Positions 35,762 to 45,718 of a stretch of DNA of 64,000 nt are shown in pieces (positions within the stretch are counted from its first letter, which is position 1; each line of letters begins with the position of its first letter). The position numbers and the translations under genes are program-made. The notes under the pieces were generated by a model that was not told the origin of the DNA, ran no database searches, and saw only the letters and a list, made by a program, of their open reading frames with translations. Source of the DNA: CAXBNB01 sp040222275. Its GTDB lineage: Bacteria > Bacteroidota > Bacteroidia > Cytophagales > Cyclobacteriaceae. The stretch is taken from positions 1-64,000 of the forward strand of contig JAVKDJ010000015.1 in NCBI GenBank assembly GCA_040222275.1, written 5' to 3'.

Positions 35762-36301
35762 ATGAAAGACAGGGAGGTACTTGAAAGAGTAAGCAAAGGT
35801 GACGAAAAGGCTTTGGAGTATCTTTACAAGAAGCATTATAGAATGATGACGCGTATCGTTCTCAACAATAATGGTTCGGAAGATGAAGCCAAGGATATTT
35901 ATCAGGAGGCCCTGTTGGCATTTTGGCAAAAGGCGATAGGTGGAAATTTGGTATTGACATCAAAAATAAGTACCTATCTTTACAGCGTGTGCCTGAACCT
36001 GTGGAGGAAAGAACTAGACAGAAAAGGTAAATTTGCCGAAAACGACAAGGAGGAGTACACCTTTCAGGAGTTTGAAAAAAAGGAAAGGGTAAGGATTATA
36101 CATGAGTGTATACATGAGCTGGGAGACAATTGTCGTAAAATATTGACCTACCATTATTTTGATGGATTGTCAATGACGGACATTGCTAAAAAATTGAATT
36201 TGGCCAACACTGATACGGCCAAAACGAAAAAATATAAGTGTAAAAAGAAACTTGATTTGTTGATAAAAAGGAAGTATTCATCTTCCGACTTCTTAGATTG
36301 A
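35762..36301 (+). CDS. ECF-type RNA polymerase sigma factor
   Basis: 179 residues. Region 2 (EDEAKDIYQEALLAFWQK) and region 4 (CRKILTYHYFDGLSMTDIAKKL) are recognisable, with the helix-turn-helix in the latter. It is followed 1 base later by a membrane protein that fits an anti-sigma role. The target promoters are not visible from this window. Confidence 0.9.
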   Translation: MKDREVLERVSKGDEKALEYLYKKHYRMMTRIVLNNNGSEDEAKDIYQEALLAFWQKAIGGNLVLTSKISTYLYSVCLNLWRKELDRKGKFAENDKEEYTFQEFEKKERVRIIHECIHELGDNCRKILTYHYFDGLSMTDIAKKLNLANTDTAKTKKYKCKKKLDLLIKRKYSSSDFLD

Positions 36302-36302
36302 T

Positions 36303-37190
36303 ATGTCAATTCAAAGTGAATACACAAGGCTGGTAAACAAATATCTGGACAGCAATATGTCCGGGTCGGAGAAGTTTATTTTCGAGGAGCAGCTCACAAG
36401 TGATCCGTTGTTGAAAGCGGAATTTGACCACCAAAATGAGATCATCAATGGGCTTAAGGAGTACCGCAAAACACAGCTCAAAACACGCCTTGACAATGTT
36501 ACTATAAACCCAGGCATCCTTGGGGTTATTTCACAATCAGCCACAGTAAAGACATTGTCTTATGTGGTAACTTCAATTCTGGTAGGTACGGGATCGTATA
36601 TGTATTTTGCTGGTGAAGAGGTGGTGCATGTGAACCTACCTGCTATTGAATCCAAGCTTGAGTTTGTCAACCCGGAAACCTCTCCTTCACCTTTCGGTAG
36701 GCAACTGGATTATAGATATACAAAAACCATCAACCCATCTCCCTGGATAGATTTGGCCGAAGAACGGCCAATTGTGGAAACTTTGAAGGAAGAGGCCAAT
36801 ACAATAGATTTTAATGTGCCTGAGGTAAAGGATGATGTGGCCGGGGATGTGATCCCTGAACCGGATCAGATTCTTGAAAAAGTCATTACCCAAAATGTGC
36901 CTTTTACTGAAGCTGTGAAGATTGACAAAGTGGATATTGAAAATGTAGTGACAAACAGGTATAAATTTCATTACAAACTGGACAACAACAAGTTGTACCT
37001 CTACGGGAAATTTGAGGCATCCCCTTATGAGATTATTGAGATCAACAGCTTTCAGGCCAAAAAGCTTTTCTTCTATTATAATGGCCAGTATTATCGCCTA
37101 TATCAGGACATCAATGATATCTCGCCTTTGATCAAAATTCAGGATCAGAAAGTCATCACGGAACTCAATATTATCAAATCCAAGGGTTGA
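36303..37190 (+). CDS. Membrane protein, probable anti-sigma factor
   Basis: 295 residues. The N-terminal ~75 residues (EYTRLVNKYLDSNMSGSEKFIFEEQL) look like the zinc-less anti-sigma helical domain common in Bacteroidota. A membrane helix lies at about 84-102, and the rest is extracytoplasmic and acidic, with a beta-rich end. Its position directly after an ECF sigma gene is the main evidence. The signal it senses is unknown. Confidence 0.7.
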   Translation: MSIQSEYTRLVNKYLDSNMSGSEKFIFEEQLTSDPLLKAEFDHQNEIINGLKEYRKTQLKTRLDNVTINPGILGVISQSATVKTLSYVVTSILVGTGSYMYFAGEEVVHVNLPAIESKLEFVNPETSPSPFGRQLDYRYTKTINPSPWIDLAEERPIVETLKEEANTIDFNVPEVKDDVAGDVIPEPDQILEKVITQNVPFTEAVKIDKVDIENVVTNRYKFHYKLDNNKLYLYGKFEASPYEIIEINSFQAKKLFFYYNGQYYRLYQDINDISPLIKIQDQKVITELNIIKSKG

Positions 37191-37290
37191 TTTTCACTCT
37201 GCACTAATTTCAATCGTTTCGCGTTATAGCCCCTGATGTTTATTCTACTCTATTGAAAATCCTTTATATATTTGGGTTAATTTTGGCGTG

Positions 37291-38187
37291 ATGTCAGTGA
37301 AAGAAAAAAAATTCAAAAAGAAAAAATTAGGCAGTTACCCATTCATTAGTGTGGTATTTAGCATTACGCTTGCCTTGTTCGTGATTGGCCTCTTTGGTTT
37401 GCTTGTCATTTTGACAAATAAGTTGACACAGACCATTCAGGAAAATGTAGAAATGCAGGTTTTTCTGAACAAGGACCTGAGCGAAAACGAAATCACCAAA
37501 ATTTCCAAGACATTATCATCAAAAGATTACGTCCATGTGAAAGATGATGTGCCGCAGGTAACAACCATTACAAAAGAAGAAGCAGCAAAACAGTTTACAG
37601 AAGAGACAGGGGAAGACTTTGTTAGTTTTCTAGGGGACAACCCCTTGCGCGATGTGGTCGTGTTGAAAATCAAACCGGAGTTTCACGCGCCTGAAAACCT
37701 TTCATCAATCAAAGAAGAAATAGGTGCTATCAGAGGAGTGTATGAAGTTTCGTATATCGAAAACCTCGTCAATAGCATCAATGAAAACCTCACGAAAATC
37801 AGCCTGGTCCTAATTGGGTTTTCTGCTATTTTATTTATTGTGGTGGTCATCCTTATCAACAACACCATCAAACTGGCGTTGTTTTCCCAAAGGTTTCTAA
37901 TCAGGAGTATGCAATTGGTAGGAGCTACGGCATCCTTTATTCAAAGGCCGTTTTTGGTGAGGGCATCCATTTATGGGTTTGTGTCCGGCATAATCGCCAG
38001 TTTGATACTCGGTGGTTTGCTCTTCTTTGCCAATTCAAAGATTGAAGGGTTGAGCGATTTGCAATCAAATGACAAACTGCTCATTTTGGCTGCCATTATT
38101 TTGGTGCTTGGAACTATTGTTGGTTTTATCAGTACATTTGCGGCCATAAGGAAGTACCTCAAGCTCTCATTAGACGAACTATATTAA
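37291..38187 (+). CDS. ftsX: FtsX-like cell-division permease
   Basis: 298 residues from the ATG at 37291 (a GTG lies one codon earlier). The topology is FtsX: a basic N-terminus, membrane helix at about 20-42, an extracytoplasmic domain with NVEMQVFLN, then three C-terminal helices. FtsX pairs with FtsE to control peptidoglycan hydrolases; ftsE is not adjacent. TATATTTG at 37267-37274 is a good -7 box. It begins the conserved ftsX-DUF3098-uppP-truB-ribF series. Confidence 0.88.
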   Translation: MSVKEKKFKKKKLGSYPFISVVFSITLALFVIGLFGLLVILTNKLTQTIQENVEMQVFLNKDLSENEITKISKTLSSKDYVHVKDDVPQVTTITKEEAAKQFTEETGEDFVSFLGDNPLRDVVVLKIKPEFHAPENLSSIKEEIGAIRGVYEVSYIENLVNSINENLTKISLVLIGFSAILFIVVVILINNTIKLALFSQRFLIRSMQLVGATASFIQRPFLVRASIYGFVSGIIASLILGGLLFFANSKIEGLSDLQSNDKLLILAAIILVLGTIVGFISTFAAIRKYLKLSLDELY

Positions 38188-38192
38188 AAACT

Positions 38193-38408
38193 ATGGGTAA
38201 GAACAACAAACTTGCATTTACCAAAACCAACTATATCCTGATGATAGCCGGGATATTGGTGCTCATTCTTGGATTCGTATTGATGTCACTTGATTCCGAA
38301 CCTTATGGCTTTGGCACCCTTGGATTGACCATCGGTCCTATGACAGTATTGTCTGGTTTTGTAATAGAGTTTTTCGCCATACTACATAAGCCCAAGGAAG
38401 GTAAATGA
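38193..38408 (+). CDS. DUF3098 small membrane protein
   Basis: 71 residues with two membrane helices (about 14-33 and 44-62). The segment SDSEPYGFGTLGLTIGP-like LDSEPYGFGTLG, between the helices, is the DUF3098 signature. It has no known function but sits between ftsX and uppP in many Bacteroidota, suggesting an envelope role. Its stop overlaps the uppP start by 4 bases. Confidence 0.85.
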   Translation: MGKNNKLAFTKTNYILMIAGILVLILGFVLMSLDSEPYGFGTLGLTIGPMTVLSGFVIEFFAILHKPKEGK

Positions 38409-39199
38409 CATTTTTGGAGGCAGTAATCCTTGGGATCGTCCAGGGTCTTACCGAGTTTTTACCGGTTAGTAGTAGTGGGCATTTGGAGATTGGGTCTGTT
38501 CTTCTTGGCATAAAATCAAAAGACAACTTGCTATTCTCGATAGTGGTACATGGTGCTACCGCACTGAGCACTATCATAGTTTTCAGAAAAGATATTTTTC
38601 AAATCATCGGCGACTTGCTCAGGTTTGAATGGAATGAGTCGCTGGAATTTGCCCTAAAAATCCTAATTTCCATCATTCCGGTTGGCATTGTTGGCGTTTT
38701 GTTTGAGGATGAGATAGAAGCTTTTTTTGGAGGGAATGTATTGTTGGTAGGCTCCATGCTCATATTCACAGGGCTCATGCTCATGTTTACCTTTTTTAAG
38801 GGCACCACTACCGGAAAAGTAAACTACCTGAAAGCACTCATCATTGGCATCTCGCAGGCCATCGCCATCATGCCGGGAATCTCCCGTTCTGGGGCCACCA
38901 TCTCCACCGCACTGCTGCTCGGAGTAGATAAGGAAAAGGCCACCAGATTTTCTTTTCTGATGGTATTGGTACCTATAGTGGGCGCAATGCTATTGAAAGT
39001 AAAAGACCTGATCGAAACACCCGAACTGGCATCCGATATTTCGGCCATGACACTTCTTGGAGGGTTTTTGGCAGCTTTTTTGTCAGGGCTCATGGCATGC
39101 AAATGGATGATATCCATCGTGAAAAAAGGTAAATTGATTTATTTTGCGATCTACTGTTTTATCATAGGCAGTATAGCTATTGCCGCAAGTTTGATTTGA
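38405..39199 (+). CDS. uppP: Undecaprenyl-diphosphatase (BacA type)
   Basis: 264 residues, polytopic. The two catalytic regions are intact: EFLPVSSSGHL (about 17-27) and MPGISRSGAT (about 155-164). It recycles the undecaprenyl carrier of cell-wall synthesis and often gives bacitracin tolerance. It overlaps the DUF3098 gene and is followed by truB after 2 bases. Confidence 0.95.
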   Translation: MTFLEAVILGIVQGLTEFLPVSSSGHLEIGSVLLGIKSKDNLLFSIVVHGATALSTIIVFRKDIFQIIGDLLRFEWNESLEFALKILISIIPVGIVGVLFEDEIEAFFGGNVLLVGSMLIFTGLMLMFTFFKGTTTGKVNYLKALIIGISQAIAIMPGISRSGATISTALLLGVDKEKATRFSFLMVLVPIVGAMLLKVKDLIETPELASDISAMTLLGGFLAAFLSGLMACKWMISIVKKGKLIYFAIYCFIIGSIAIAASLI

Positions 39200-39201
39200 A
39201 T

Positions 39202-39900
39202 ATGGGGTTTGATTTTGAAAATGGAGAAGTACTGCTGATAGACAAGCCTAAGACGTGGACTTCTTTTGATGTGGTAAAAAAGCTAAGGTACGCACTGAAA
39301 GTAAAGAAGATCGGACATGCAGGTACTCTAGACCCACTGGCCACAGGTTTACTGATTGTTTGTACCGGAAAATTCACCAAGAAAATAGAAGGTTATCAGG
39401 GGATGGACAAAACGTATGAAGGTGTAATTGAAATAGGGAAAACCACACCTTCTTATGATTTAGAGACCTCCTTTGATAACGAAAATAGTTGGGAAAATAT
39501 CACAGATATGGATATCTATGAAGCAGCACGGCTCCAGACAGGAACCTTCCTTCAGACCCCTCCTGTGTTTTCAGCTATAAAAGTTGGTGGAAAGCGGGCG
39601 TATAAAAGCGCCAGAAAGCAGGAAGAAGTAGTAATGGAACCGAGGCAGGTGAGGGTAGAAGGGTTTGAAATCACCAAAATGGAATTGCCGGAGGTGCATT
39701 TCAAAATAGTATGCTCCAAGGGTACCTATATCAGGAGTATGGCCCACGATTTTGGCCGGCAACTTGGCTGTGGTGCCCACCTCAAATACCTGCGCCGAAC
39801 TGCCATAGGAGATTATCATGTAGATAAGGCCCATCAGTTGGATGCATTCGTTTCAATGGTAAATGAGCACCGTGCGGATTTGGATGGGTCTGCGACTTGA
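39202..39900 (+). CDS. truB: tRNA pseudouridine-55 synthase
   Basis: 232 residues from the ATG at 39202 (a TTG at 39196 overlaps the uppP stop). The catalytic Asp44 lies in GHAGTLDPLATG, and KPKTWTSFD precedes it. A KGTYIRSMAHDFG segment closes the core. It modifies U55 in tRNA T-loops. This is the short form common in the phylum, without an obvious C-terminal PUA domain. Confidence 0.95.
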   Translation: MGFDFENGEVLLIDKPKTWTSFDVVKKLRYALKVKKIGHAGTLDPLATGLLIVCTGKFTKKIEGYQGMDKTYEGVIEIGKTTPSYDLETSFDNENSWENITDMDIYEAARLQTGTFLQTPPVFSAIKVGGKRAYKSARKQEEVVMEPRQVRVEGFEITKMELPEVHFKIVCSKGTYIRSMAHDFGRQLGCGAHLKYLRRTAIGDYHVDKAHQLDAFVSMVNEHRADLDGSAT

Positions 39901-39912
39901 AAGAAATGAGAG

Positions 39913-40839
39913 ATGATAGTAATTGACGGGGAAGAACTGCAAAAGAAAATACCGAATGCCATAGTCACTAGCGGGACTTTTGACGGGGTTCATATCGGCC
40001 ATCAGAAAATCTTGAGCGGGATCAGCGAACAAGCCAGGAAGGCAGGTGGCAACAGTGTGGTGCTTACATTTTGGCCACACCCCAGATTTGTCATCAACCC
40101 GGAAGAGAAAGGGTTGAAACTTCTATCCACCTTTGAAGAGAAGGCGACATTGATACGGGAAGCAAAAATTGACTACCTCGTCAAACTACGGTTTACAACT
40201 GAATTCTCTAAACTGACATCAGAGCAGTTTATCAGGAAAATACTCATAGACAAACTGGGAACCCAAAAGCTTGTGATCGGGTATGACCACCACTTTGGCA
40301 AAAACCGCGAAGGTAGTTTCGATTACCTCAAGGCCAATACTGACAAGTTTGGGTTCGAGGTGCAGGAAATTCCACGCCAGGACATAGACCATATAGGGGT
40401 GAGCTCTACCAAAATAAGGAATGCCCTTTTTTATGGCAAAGTGGATGTAGCCAGTGAATTTCTGGGTAGGCCTTATGAACTAACAGGTACAGTGGTTTCT
40501 GGCAACAAATTGGGTACACAGATAGGATTTCCTACAGCCAATATCGAGCTGGAAGAAGAATACAAACTGATTCCGGGAAATGCTGTGTATGCCGTGCGAG
40601 TGAAGACCGGTGACCAACTTTATAGTGGCATGATGAATATTGGGACCAGGCCAACAGTAGATGGGACTGCCCAAAAATTGGAGGTGAATATATTCGATTT
40701 TTCCCAAGACCTTTATGGAAAACAAATCACCATATTTTTCATCAGGCGTATAAGGGATGAAAAAAAATTTGCCAACGTTTCAGAGTTAAGTGCCCAATTG
40801 GGCCTGGACAAAGAACAGGCTAAGAATTTCCTTACCTGA
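39913..40839 (+). CDS. ribF: Bifunctional riboflavin kinase/FAD synthetase
   Basis: 308 residues. The N-terminal FAD synthetase half has the nucleotidyltransferase motif GTFDGVHIGH (21-30) and a later ISSTKIR-like SSTKIR. The C-terminal riboflavin kinase half has GTQIGFPTANI and GMMNIGTRPT. It makes FMN and FAD, and is the last gene of the block from ftsX. Confidence 0.96.
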   Translation: MIVIDGEELQKKIPNAIVTSGTFDGVHIGHQKILSGISEQARKAGGNSVVLTFWPHPRFVINPEEKGLKLLSTFEEKATLIREAKIDYLVKLRFTTEFSKLTSEQFIRKILIDKLGTQKLVIGYDHHFGKNREGSFDYLKANTDKFGFEVQEIPRQDIDHIGVSSTKIRNALFYGKVDVASEFLGRPYELTGTVVSGNKLGTQIGFPTANIELEEEYKLIPGNAVYAVRVKTGDQLYSGMMNIGTRPTVDGTAQKLEVNIFDFSQDLYGKQITIFFIRRIRDEKKFANVSELSAQLGLDKEQAKNFLT

Positions 40840-40995
40840 TTTCAGTTTAACGGCAACCATTCCTTACCTGCAATCATTATAGTTAGTAAACGATCGCAAA
40901 GTTTTTCTTGTATATGTGACTTTTAGCACAACAATTGCTTGTTAATAGTCGTTCCTAATTCTTGAAACTAAAGATATAGTTGTAATCCCCTTCTC

Positions 40996-42333
40996 ATGAA
41001 CAAAAAAACAACCTTCATTTTAACCGGATCGGCACTCGCGCTGATTATCCTCTTTCTGTCCTTTAGATCGGGCACAGATGATACTTCTTCAATAATAGTC
41101 AATGTTGTCAAAGGTGAATTTGTTGCCGACATCAACGTGACAGGAGAATTGGAAGCGAGAAATTCTGTAAAGATACAAGGGCCGAGCAATGCACGCCAGC
41201 ATAGGATTTATCAAATCACGATCCAGGATATGATCCCTGAAGGGACCAGGGTGAAAAAGGGACAATATGTTGCGAATTTGGATCCTTCCGAGTTGGCAGG
41301 AAAGTTAAAAGACAAACAGCTCGATTTTGAAACTGCCGAATCCAAATATCTCACCCAGCAGTTGGACACCGCATTGGAGATGAGGGAAAAGAGGGATGAA
41401 TTGATCAACCTGAGGTACGCAGTGGAAGAAAAGGAATTGGAATTGGAGCAGTCCCAATTCGAACCCCCCGCCACCATCAAAAAGAACGAAATAGCACTCG
41501 ACAAGGCCAAAAGGGCCTATAACCAAAAGAAAGAGAGCTATGAAATAAAGAAGCAGCAAAATGTGGCCAAGATGGTACAGGCGAGAGGAGCGAAAGTCCA
41601 GGTTCAAAATGAGCTTGCGGGCCTCAAAGAATTGATTAAAGAATTTAGAATCCTGGCACCTGAAGATGGCATGTTGATCTATGCCAAAAACCCATGGAAT
41701 GGCCAACAAATAAAAGCTGGAAGCCAGATCAATGTCTGGGACCCTGTAGTGGCCACCTTGCCAGATTTGAGTACCATGAACTCTAAAACCTATGTCAACG
41801 AGGTGGATATACGCCGTGTGAAAAAAGGTCAAAAAGTGGTCATTGGATTGGATGCCCTACCAGACAAGCAGCTTACCGGTGTGGTGTCGAGAGTGGCCAA
41901 TTCCGGTCAGAAAAGACCAAATTCGGACAGTAAGGTGTTTGAAGTGATTGTTGAAATCGACAAAGTGGATGAGCTTATCAAACCCGGAATGACATCAAGC
42001 AACAAAATATTCACTTCAGTAATAGACGAAACCCTCTCTGTGCCCCTCGAAAGCCTTCACAATTTTCAGGATTCGGTCACTTATGTATATGTAAAAGAAG
42101 GGGTGGGGTATAAGAAGCAGGAAATTCAGGTTGGGGAGATCAATGACACCTCTGCCGAAGTTTTGCTCGGTCTGGGCGAAGACGACAAGGTGTACCTGTC
42201 CGCTCCTGAATCCGGTGACGGGGAAATTGCACTTTTGCCCGAACTCAACGGCAAAAGGAATAACGAGAAAGAAGTCGTTGACAAAAGCAATGAGGCCAAT
42301 AATTTCCCAAGAAAACCAAAGCCCAATTCATGA
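40996..42333 (+). CDS. HlyD/MacA-type periplasmic adaptor subunit
   Basis: 445 residues. An N-terminal membrane anchor (about 7-23), a lipoyl/barrel segment starting near residue 38 (GELEARNSVKIQG), a long coiled coil (about 105-210), then the returning lipoyl and beta-barrel parts (DVRRVKKGQKV-like DIRRVKKGQKV). It links an inner-membrane permease to a TolC channel. The following permease (4-base overlap) and TolC-like gene make a complete tripartite set apart from the ATPase. Confidence 0.88.
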   Translation: MNKKTTFILTGSALALIILFLSFRSGTDDTSSIIVNVVKGEFVADINVTGELEARNSVKIQGPSNARQHRIYQITIQDMIPEGTRVKKGQYVANLDPSELAGKLKDKQLDFETAESKYLTQQLDTALEMREKRDELINLRYAVEEKELELEQSQFEPPATIKKNEIALDKAKRAYNQKKESYEIKKQQNVAKMVQARGAKVQVQNELAGLKELIKEFRILAPEDGMLIYAKNPWNGQQIKAGSQINVWDPVVATLPDLSTMNSKTYVNEVDIRRVKKGQKVVIGLDALPDKQLTGVVSRVANSGQKRPNSDSKVFEVIVEIDKVDELIKPGMTSSNKIFTSVIDETLSVPLESLHNFQDSVTYVYVKEGVGYKKQEIQVGEINDTSAEVLLGLGEDDKVYLSAPESGDGEIALLPELNGKRNNEKEVVDKSNEANNFPRKPKPNS

Positions 42334-43676
42334 AATCCCATAAGGTGCTAATGAATTTGGATATAGCTACAGAAGCTGTATTGGCAAATAGAATGCGTTC
42401 TGTCCTCACTGGGCTGGGGATCATTTTCGGTGTAGCGGCAGTCATTGCTATGCTCGCCATTGGAAATGGAGCCCAGCAGGAGGTGATAGAACAGATGAAA
42501 CTTGTAGGGGTAAACAACATCGTGATCAAGCCAGTTGTAACCCAAAGTGAAGAGTCTCTCGTGGAGGAGGAACAGGCAGGCGAAGAAAAGAAGAAATTCT
42601 CCCCGGGCCTGAATTCCCTGGATGTAGAGGCCATAAAGGAAACTGTCCCGGGAATAAACAAAATCAGTCCGGAAATTGTGCTGGATACCTACCTCATCAA
42701 CAATGGCATCAGAAGGACAGCCAAGCTGGTAGGTATTGAGCCCAGCTACTTCGATCTTTTTAATTTTCAGGTAGATCAGGGTAGAAATTTTTCCGACTAC
42801 CATCTCAGGCATGGAAGCCCGGTATGCATCATTGGATATTCGATCAAATCAAAGTTTTTCCCATTTGAAGACCCCATAGGCAAGTATCTAAAATGCGGCA
42901 ACAATTGGTTGAAAGTGATTGGGATACTGGAGAAACGTGAGATTTCATCGACGAGCATCCAAAGCCTTGGCATCAGGGACTACAACATGGATGTGTACGC
43001 CCCTTTGCAGACGGTGCTGATCCGGTTTGAAAACAGGGCGATAATTACAGACCAAATGCTGAGGGCTGCCAACCGGCCTGCCAATCGCAGCTCTGAGGAT
43101 AATGAAAGTGCTGGTGGTAAAAATTACCACCAACTCGACAAGCTGGTCATTCAGGTGGACCGCACCGAACTCATGACTCCTATGGCCGAAATAATCAACA
43201 GGCTGCTGAAACGTACCCACTATGAGACGGTAGATTATGAAATAGAAATCCCGGAAATGCTCCTGAAACAGCAACAACGGACCAATGATATTTTCAACTA
43301 TGTTTTGGGGGCGATTGCAGGCATTTCACTATTGGTAGGGGGGATTGGTATCATGAACATCATGCTGGCTTCTGTACTGGAACGCATCAAAGAAATTGGG
43401 TTGAGAATGTCAATGGGTGCCAAGAAGCAGGACATTGTAAATCAGTTTTTGTTTGAAGCCATGATGATCAGCATAACCGGTGGCCTGATCGGGGTTGTCC
43501 TGGGGGTGTCCTTCGCACTTCTGGTAAGCAATATAGCCGGCATACCCACTGTAATCACAATTAGTTCAATATTACTTTCATTTGGAGTAGCAGCTTCCGT
43601 GGGCTTAATTTTCGGCATAGCCCCCGCCAGAAAGGCCGCTACCCAAGACCCAATCCAATCCCTTAGATATGAATAA
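42330..43676 (+). CDS. MacB-like FtsX-fold permease without ATPase domain
   Basis: 448 residues: an N-terminal membrane helix after NRMRSVLTGLG, a large periplasmic MacB-core domain, and three C-terminal helices with GIGIMNIMLASV and KEIGLRMSMGA coupling motifs. True MacB carries an N-terminal ATPase, missing here. An unlinked ATPase such as the LolD-like protein at 28016 may serve it. The export substrate is unknown (peptides, lipids or siderophore-like molecules are known for relatives). Confidence 0.88.
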   Translation: MKSHKVLMNLDIATEAVLANRMRSVLTGLGIIFGVAAVIAMLAIGNGAQQEVIEQMKLVGVNNIVIKPVVTQSEESLVEEEQAGEEKKKFSPGLNSLDVEAIKETVPGINKISPEIVLDTYLINNGIRRTAKLVGIEPSYFDLFNFQVDQGRNFSDYHLRHGSPVCIIGYSIKSKFFPFEDPIGKYLKCGNNWLKVIGILEKREISSTSIQSLGIRDYNMDVYAPLQTVLIRFENRAIITDQMLRAANRPANRSSEDNESAGGKNYHQLDKLVIQVDRTELMTPMAEIINRLLKRTHYETVDYEIEIPEMLLKQQQRTNDIFNYVLGAIAGISLLVGGIGIMNIMLASVLERIKEIGLRMSMGAKKQDIVNQFLFEAMMISITGGLIGVVLGVSFALLVSNIAGIPTVITISSILLSFGVAASVGLIFGIAPARKAATQDPIQSLRYE

Positions 43677-45126
43677 GCTTTTAATGACCTGTGCTTTCTC
43701 CATTCTGTTATTGTCCACGAATGCCCAGGATCTCAAACTCTCGCTTACCGATGTAATTGAGATGGCCAAAGCACAGTCGCCATCAGCTAAAATTGAAGAA
43801 ACCAGGAAAGAGACCCAATTTTGGGCCTATCGCCGATTCAAATCCAACTATAATCCCAGACTGTACCTATCAGGTGAGCTGCCCGGCTACAACAGGGATT
43901 TTAATGAAAACCGATTGGACAATGGTGAGATTGTTTATCAGCCTCGTGAGCAAATGTCGTCTTCATTGAGCCTTGGTTTGTACCAACCGATAGCCCCGAC
44001 CGGTGGCACGATCAGTGTCAACAGTACAGTCAACCAATTCAGGGACATTACTTTTGATTCAAGAAGATATAACAATACATTGTTTAACATAAGGCTACAG
44101 CAGCCTCTGTTTGGTTTCAACGAGTTGAAGTGGGACCAACAAACGGAACCGCTGAGGTATGAAGAATCCAGAAGGTCTTATGTGGAAGAAATGGAATCCA
44201 TTTCGCAGCGGGCAACTGAAATGTATTTTGACTACCTCACTGCGCAAATTGACCTGCAGATTGCCCAATTTAACCTGGCAAACAACGATACCATTTACAA
44301 TATTCAGCAGGGAAGGTACAATATTGGTACGGTTTCAAGGGATGAAATTCTCCAGGTGGAGTTGCAGCTCCTGAGGTCACGACAAGGGGTAACGCAGGCA
44401 AGTTTGGACATGAAGACCTCCAAACTCAGGCTGAGCAGTTACATAGGTTTGCAAAGGGGGGCTGAAAGTGCGCTGGAATTGTTGCCGCCGCTTGATTTGC
44501 CAGAATTCGACATATCGGTTAACAAAGCATTGGAGTATGCGAGACAAAACAGGTCCGATTACCTTTCGTTCGAGCGGAGGAGGATAGAAGCAAAGAGAGA
44601 TGTCGTCGAGGCTCAGTCGCAGCGATTTGATGCAGTACTAGGGGCATCCTTTGGTTTGAACAAAGCCTCATCCCAACTGAGCGATACCTACGCCGACCCC
44701 AATGATCAGCAACGTGTAAATGTCACACTTGGCGTGCCATTGCTCGACTGGGGAAGGAGCAAATCCCGGGTAAAAATTGCACTGGCCCAGCAGCAGCTGA
44801 GTGAGTATCTTCTCCAACAGGAAATACAGAATTTTGAACAGGAGATCACAACAATCGTAAGCCGGTTTGAAGTATTGAGGGCACAGGTTGAAATTACCAA
44901 AAAATCTGATGAAGTGGCCCAGGAGCGTTACGAAGTGGCGCAAAATCGATATCTTATTGGGAAAATTGACATCACCAACCTCAACATTGCCTTGCAGGAA
45001 AAAGATGCAGCGAAGCGAAGTTATATTTCCGCATTGCGTGCTTTTTGGACAGCATATTTCGATCTGAGGAGGCTCACTTTGTATGACTTTCTTAACGATG
45101 AATTGCTCTATCAGGTAAAGGACTAA
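43669..45126 (+). CDS. TolC-type outer-membrane efflux protein
   Basis: 485 residues. A short signal peptide (about 1-20, ending TNAQ) precedes two long helical hairpin repeats typical of outer-membrane efflux proteins, each with paired coiled coils and short strands. It overlaps the permease by 8 bases and completes the tripartite exporter. Confidence 0.88.
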   Translation: MNKLLMTCAFSILLLSTNAQDLKLSLTDVIEMAKAQSPSAKIEETRKETQFWAYRRFKSNYNPRLYLSGELPGYNRDFNENRLDNGEIVYQPREQMSSSLSLGLYQPIAPTGGTISVNSTVNQFRDITFDSRRYNNTLFNIRLQQPLFGFNELKWDQQTEPLRYEESRRSYVEEMESISQRATEMYFDYLTAQIDLQIAQFNLANNDTIYNIQQGRYNIGTVSRDEILQVELQLLRSRQGVTQASLDMKTSKLRLSSYIGLQRGAESALELLPPLDLPEFDISVNKALEYARQNRSDYLSFERRRIEAKRDVVEAQSQRFDAVLGASFGLNKASSQLSDTYADPNDQQRVNVTLGVPLLDWGRSKSRVKIALAQQQLSEYLLQQEIQNFEQEITTIVSRFEVLRAQVEITKKSDEVAQERYEVAQNRYLIGKIDITNLNIALQEKDAAKRSYISALRAFWTAYFDLRRLTLYDFLNDELLYQVKD

Positions 45127-45181
45127 GCCACTGGTTGCTATACTCTTTCCATTAATTTTTTTTCAGGGGAAAAGAATACCC

Positions 45182-45229
45182 TAACTTTGCGCCCCAAAAC
45201 TAATGTGGCCTTTTTGTAAAATGGGCCAC
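45182..45229 (+). promoter_or_regulatory. gldC promoter -7 box and leader hairpin
   Basis: TAACTTTG at 45182-45189 matches TAnnTTTG. The transcript from it would carry a small hairpin, GTGGCC (45205-45210) with GGCCAC (45224-45229), before the gldC ATG at 45262. The -33 element is only weakly present. Confidence 0.5.
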
Positions 45230-45261
45230 CAATGGCCGATACAATAATTTAAGGAACAAAG

Positions 45262-45588
45262 ATGAAGAAATCCAATATCAATATAGAAGTAACCCTTGAT
45301 GAGAACAGTGTGCCACAAAAGATCCAATGGCAGGCCGACGACCACCCGGGAGAAGACCTGATGGAATCGAGGGCTGTATCTATATCTATTTGGGATCCTG
45401 CCCAGCACGATTCCCTCTCGCTGGACTTGTGGACAAAGGATATGAATGTGGACGACATGAAGAGGTTTTACATCAACATGTTTGGAGCTGCTTCTAATAC
45501 CATTCTCAATTCTACGGGCGATGAGTTCATGGCCCAGGAAGTAAAAGACCTTTGTGAAAAACTGGTCGAATATTTAAGAAACCAATGA
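45262..45588 (+). CDS. gldC: Gliding-motility protein GldC
   Basis: 108 residues matching GldC: the VTLDENSVPQKIQW start, SISIWDP and LWTKDMNVDDMKRF segments. GldC is a cytoplasmic protein conserved in gliding Bacteroidota that improves, but is not always required for, gliding. No other gld genes are in the window. It has its own promoter. Confidence 0.95.
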   Translation: MKKSNINIEVTLDENSVPQKIQWQADDHPGEDLMESRAVSISIWDPAQHDSLSLDLWTKDMNVDDMKRFYINMFGAASNTILNSTGDEFMAQEVKDLCEKLVEYLRNQ

Positions 45589-45718
45589 AAAGGTTTTAAA
45601 ACCAAATAAAAATGAACATATTGTAAAAAACCGCTCTTTTTTTTGTATTTTTTAGGTAATATTAAATTTGATAATATTTCATTAGGAAATATTCAGTTTA
45701 AAACAATTTACTTTAAAA

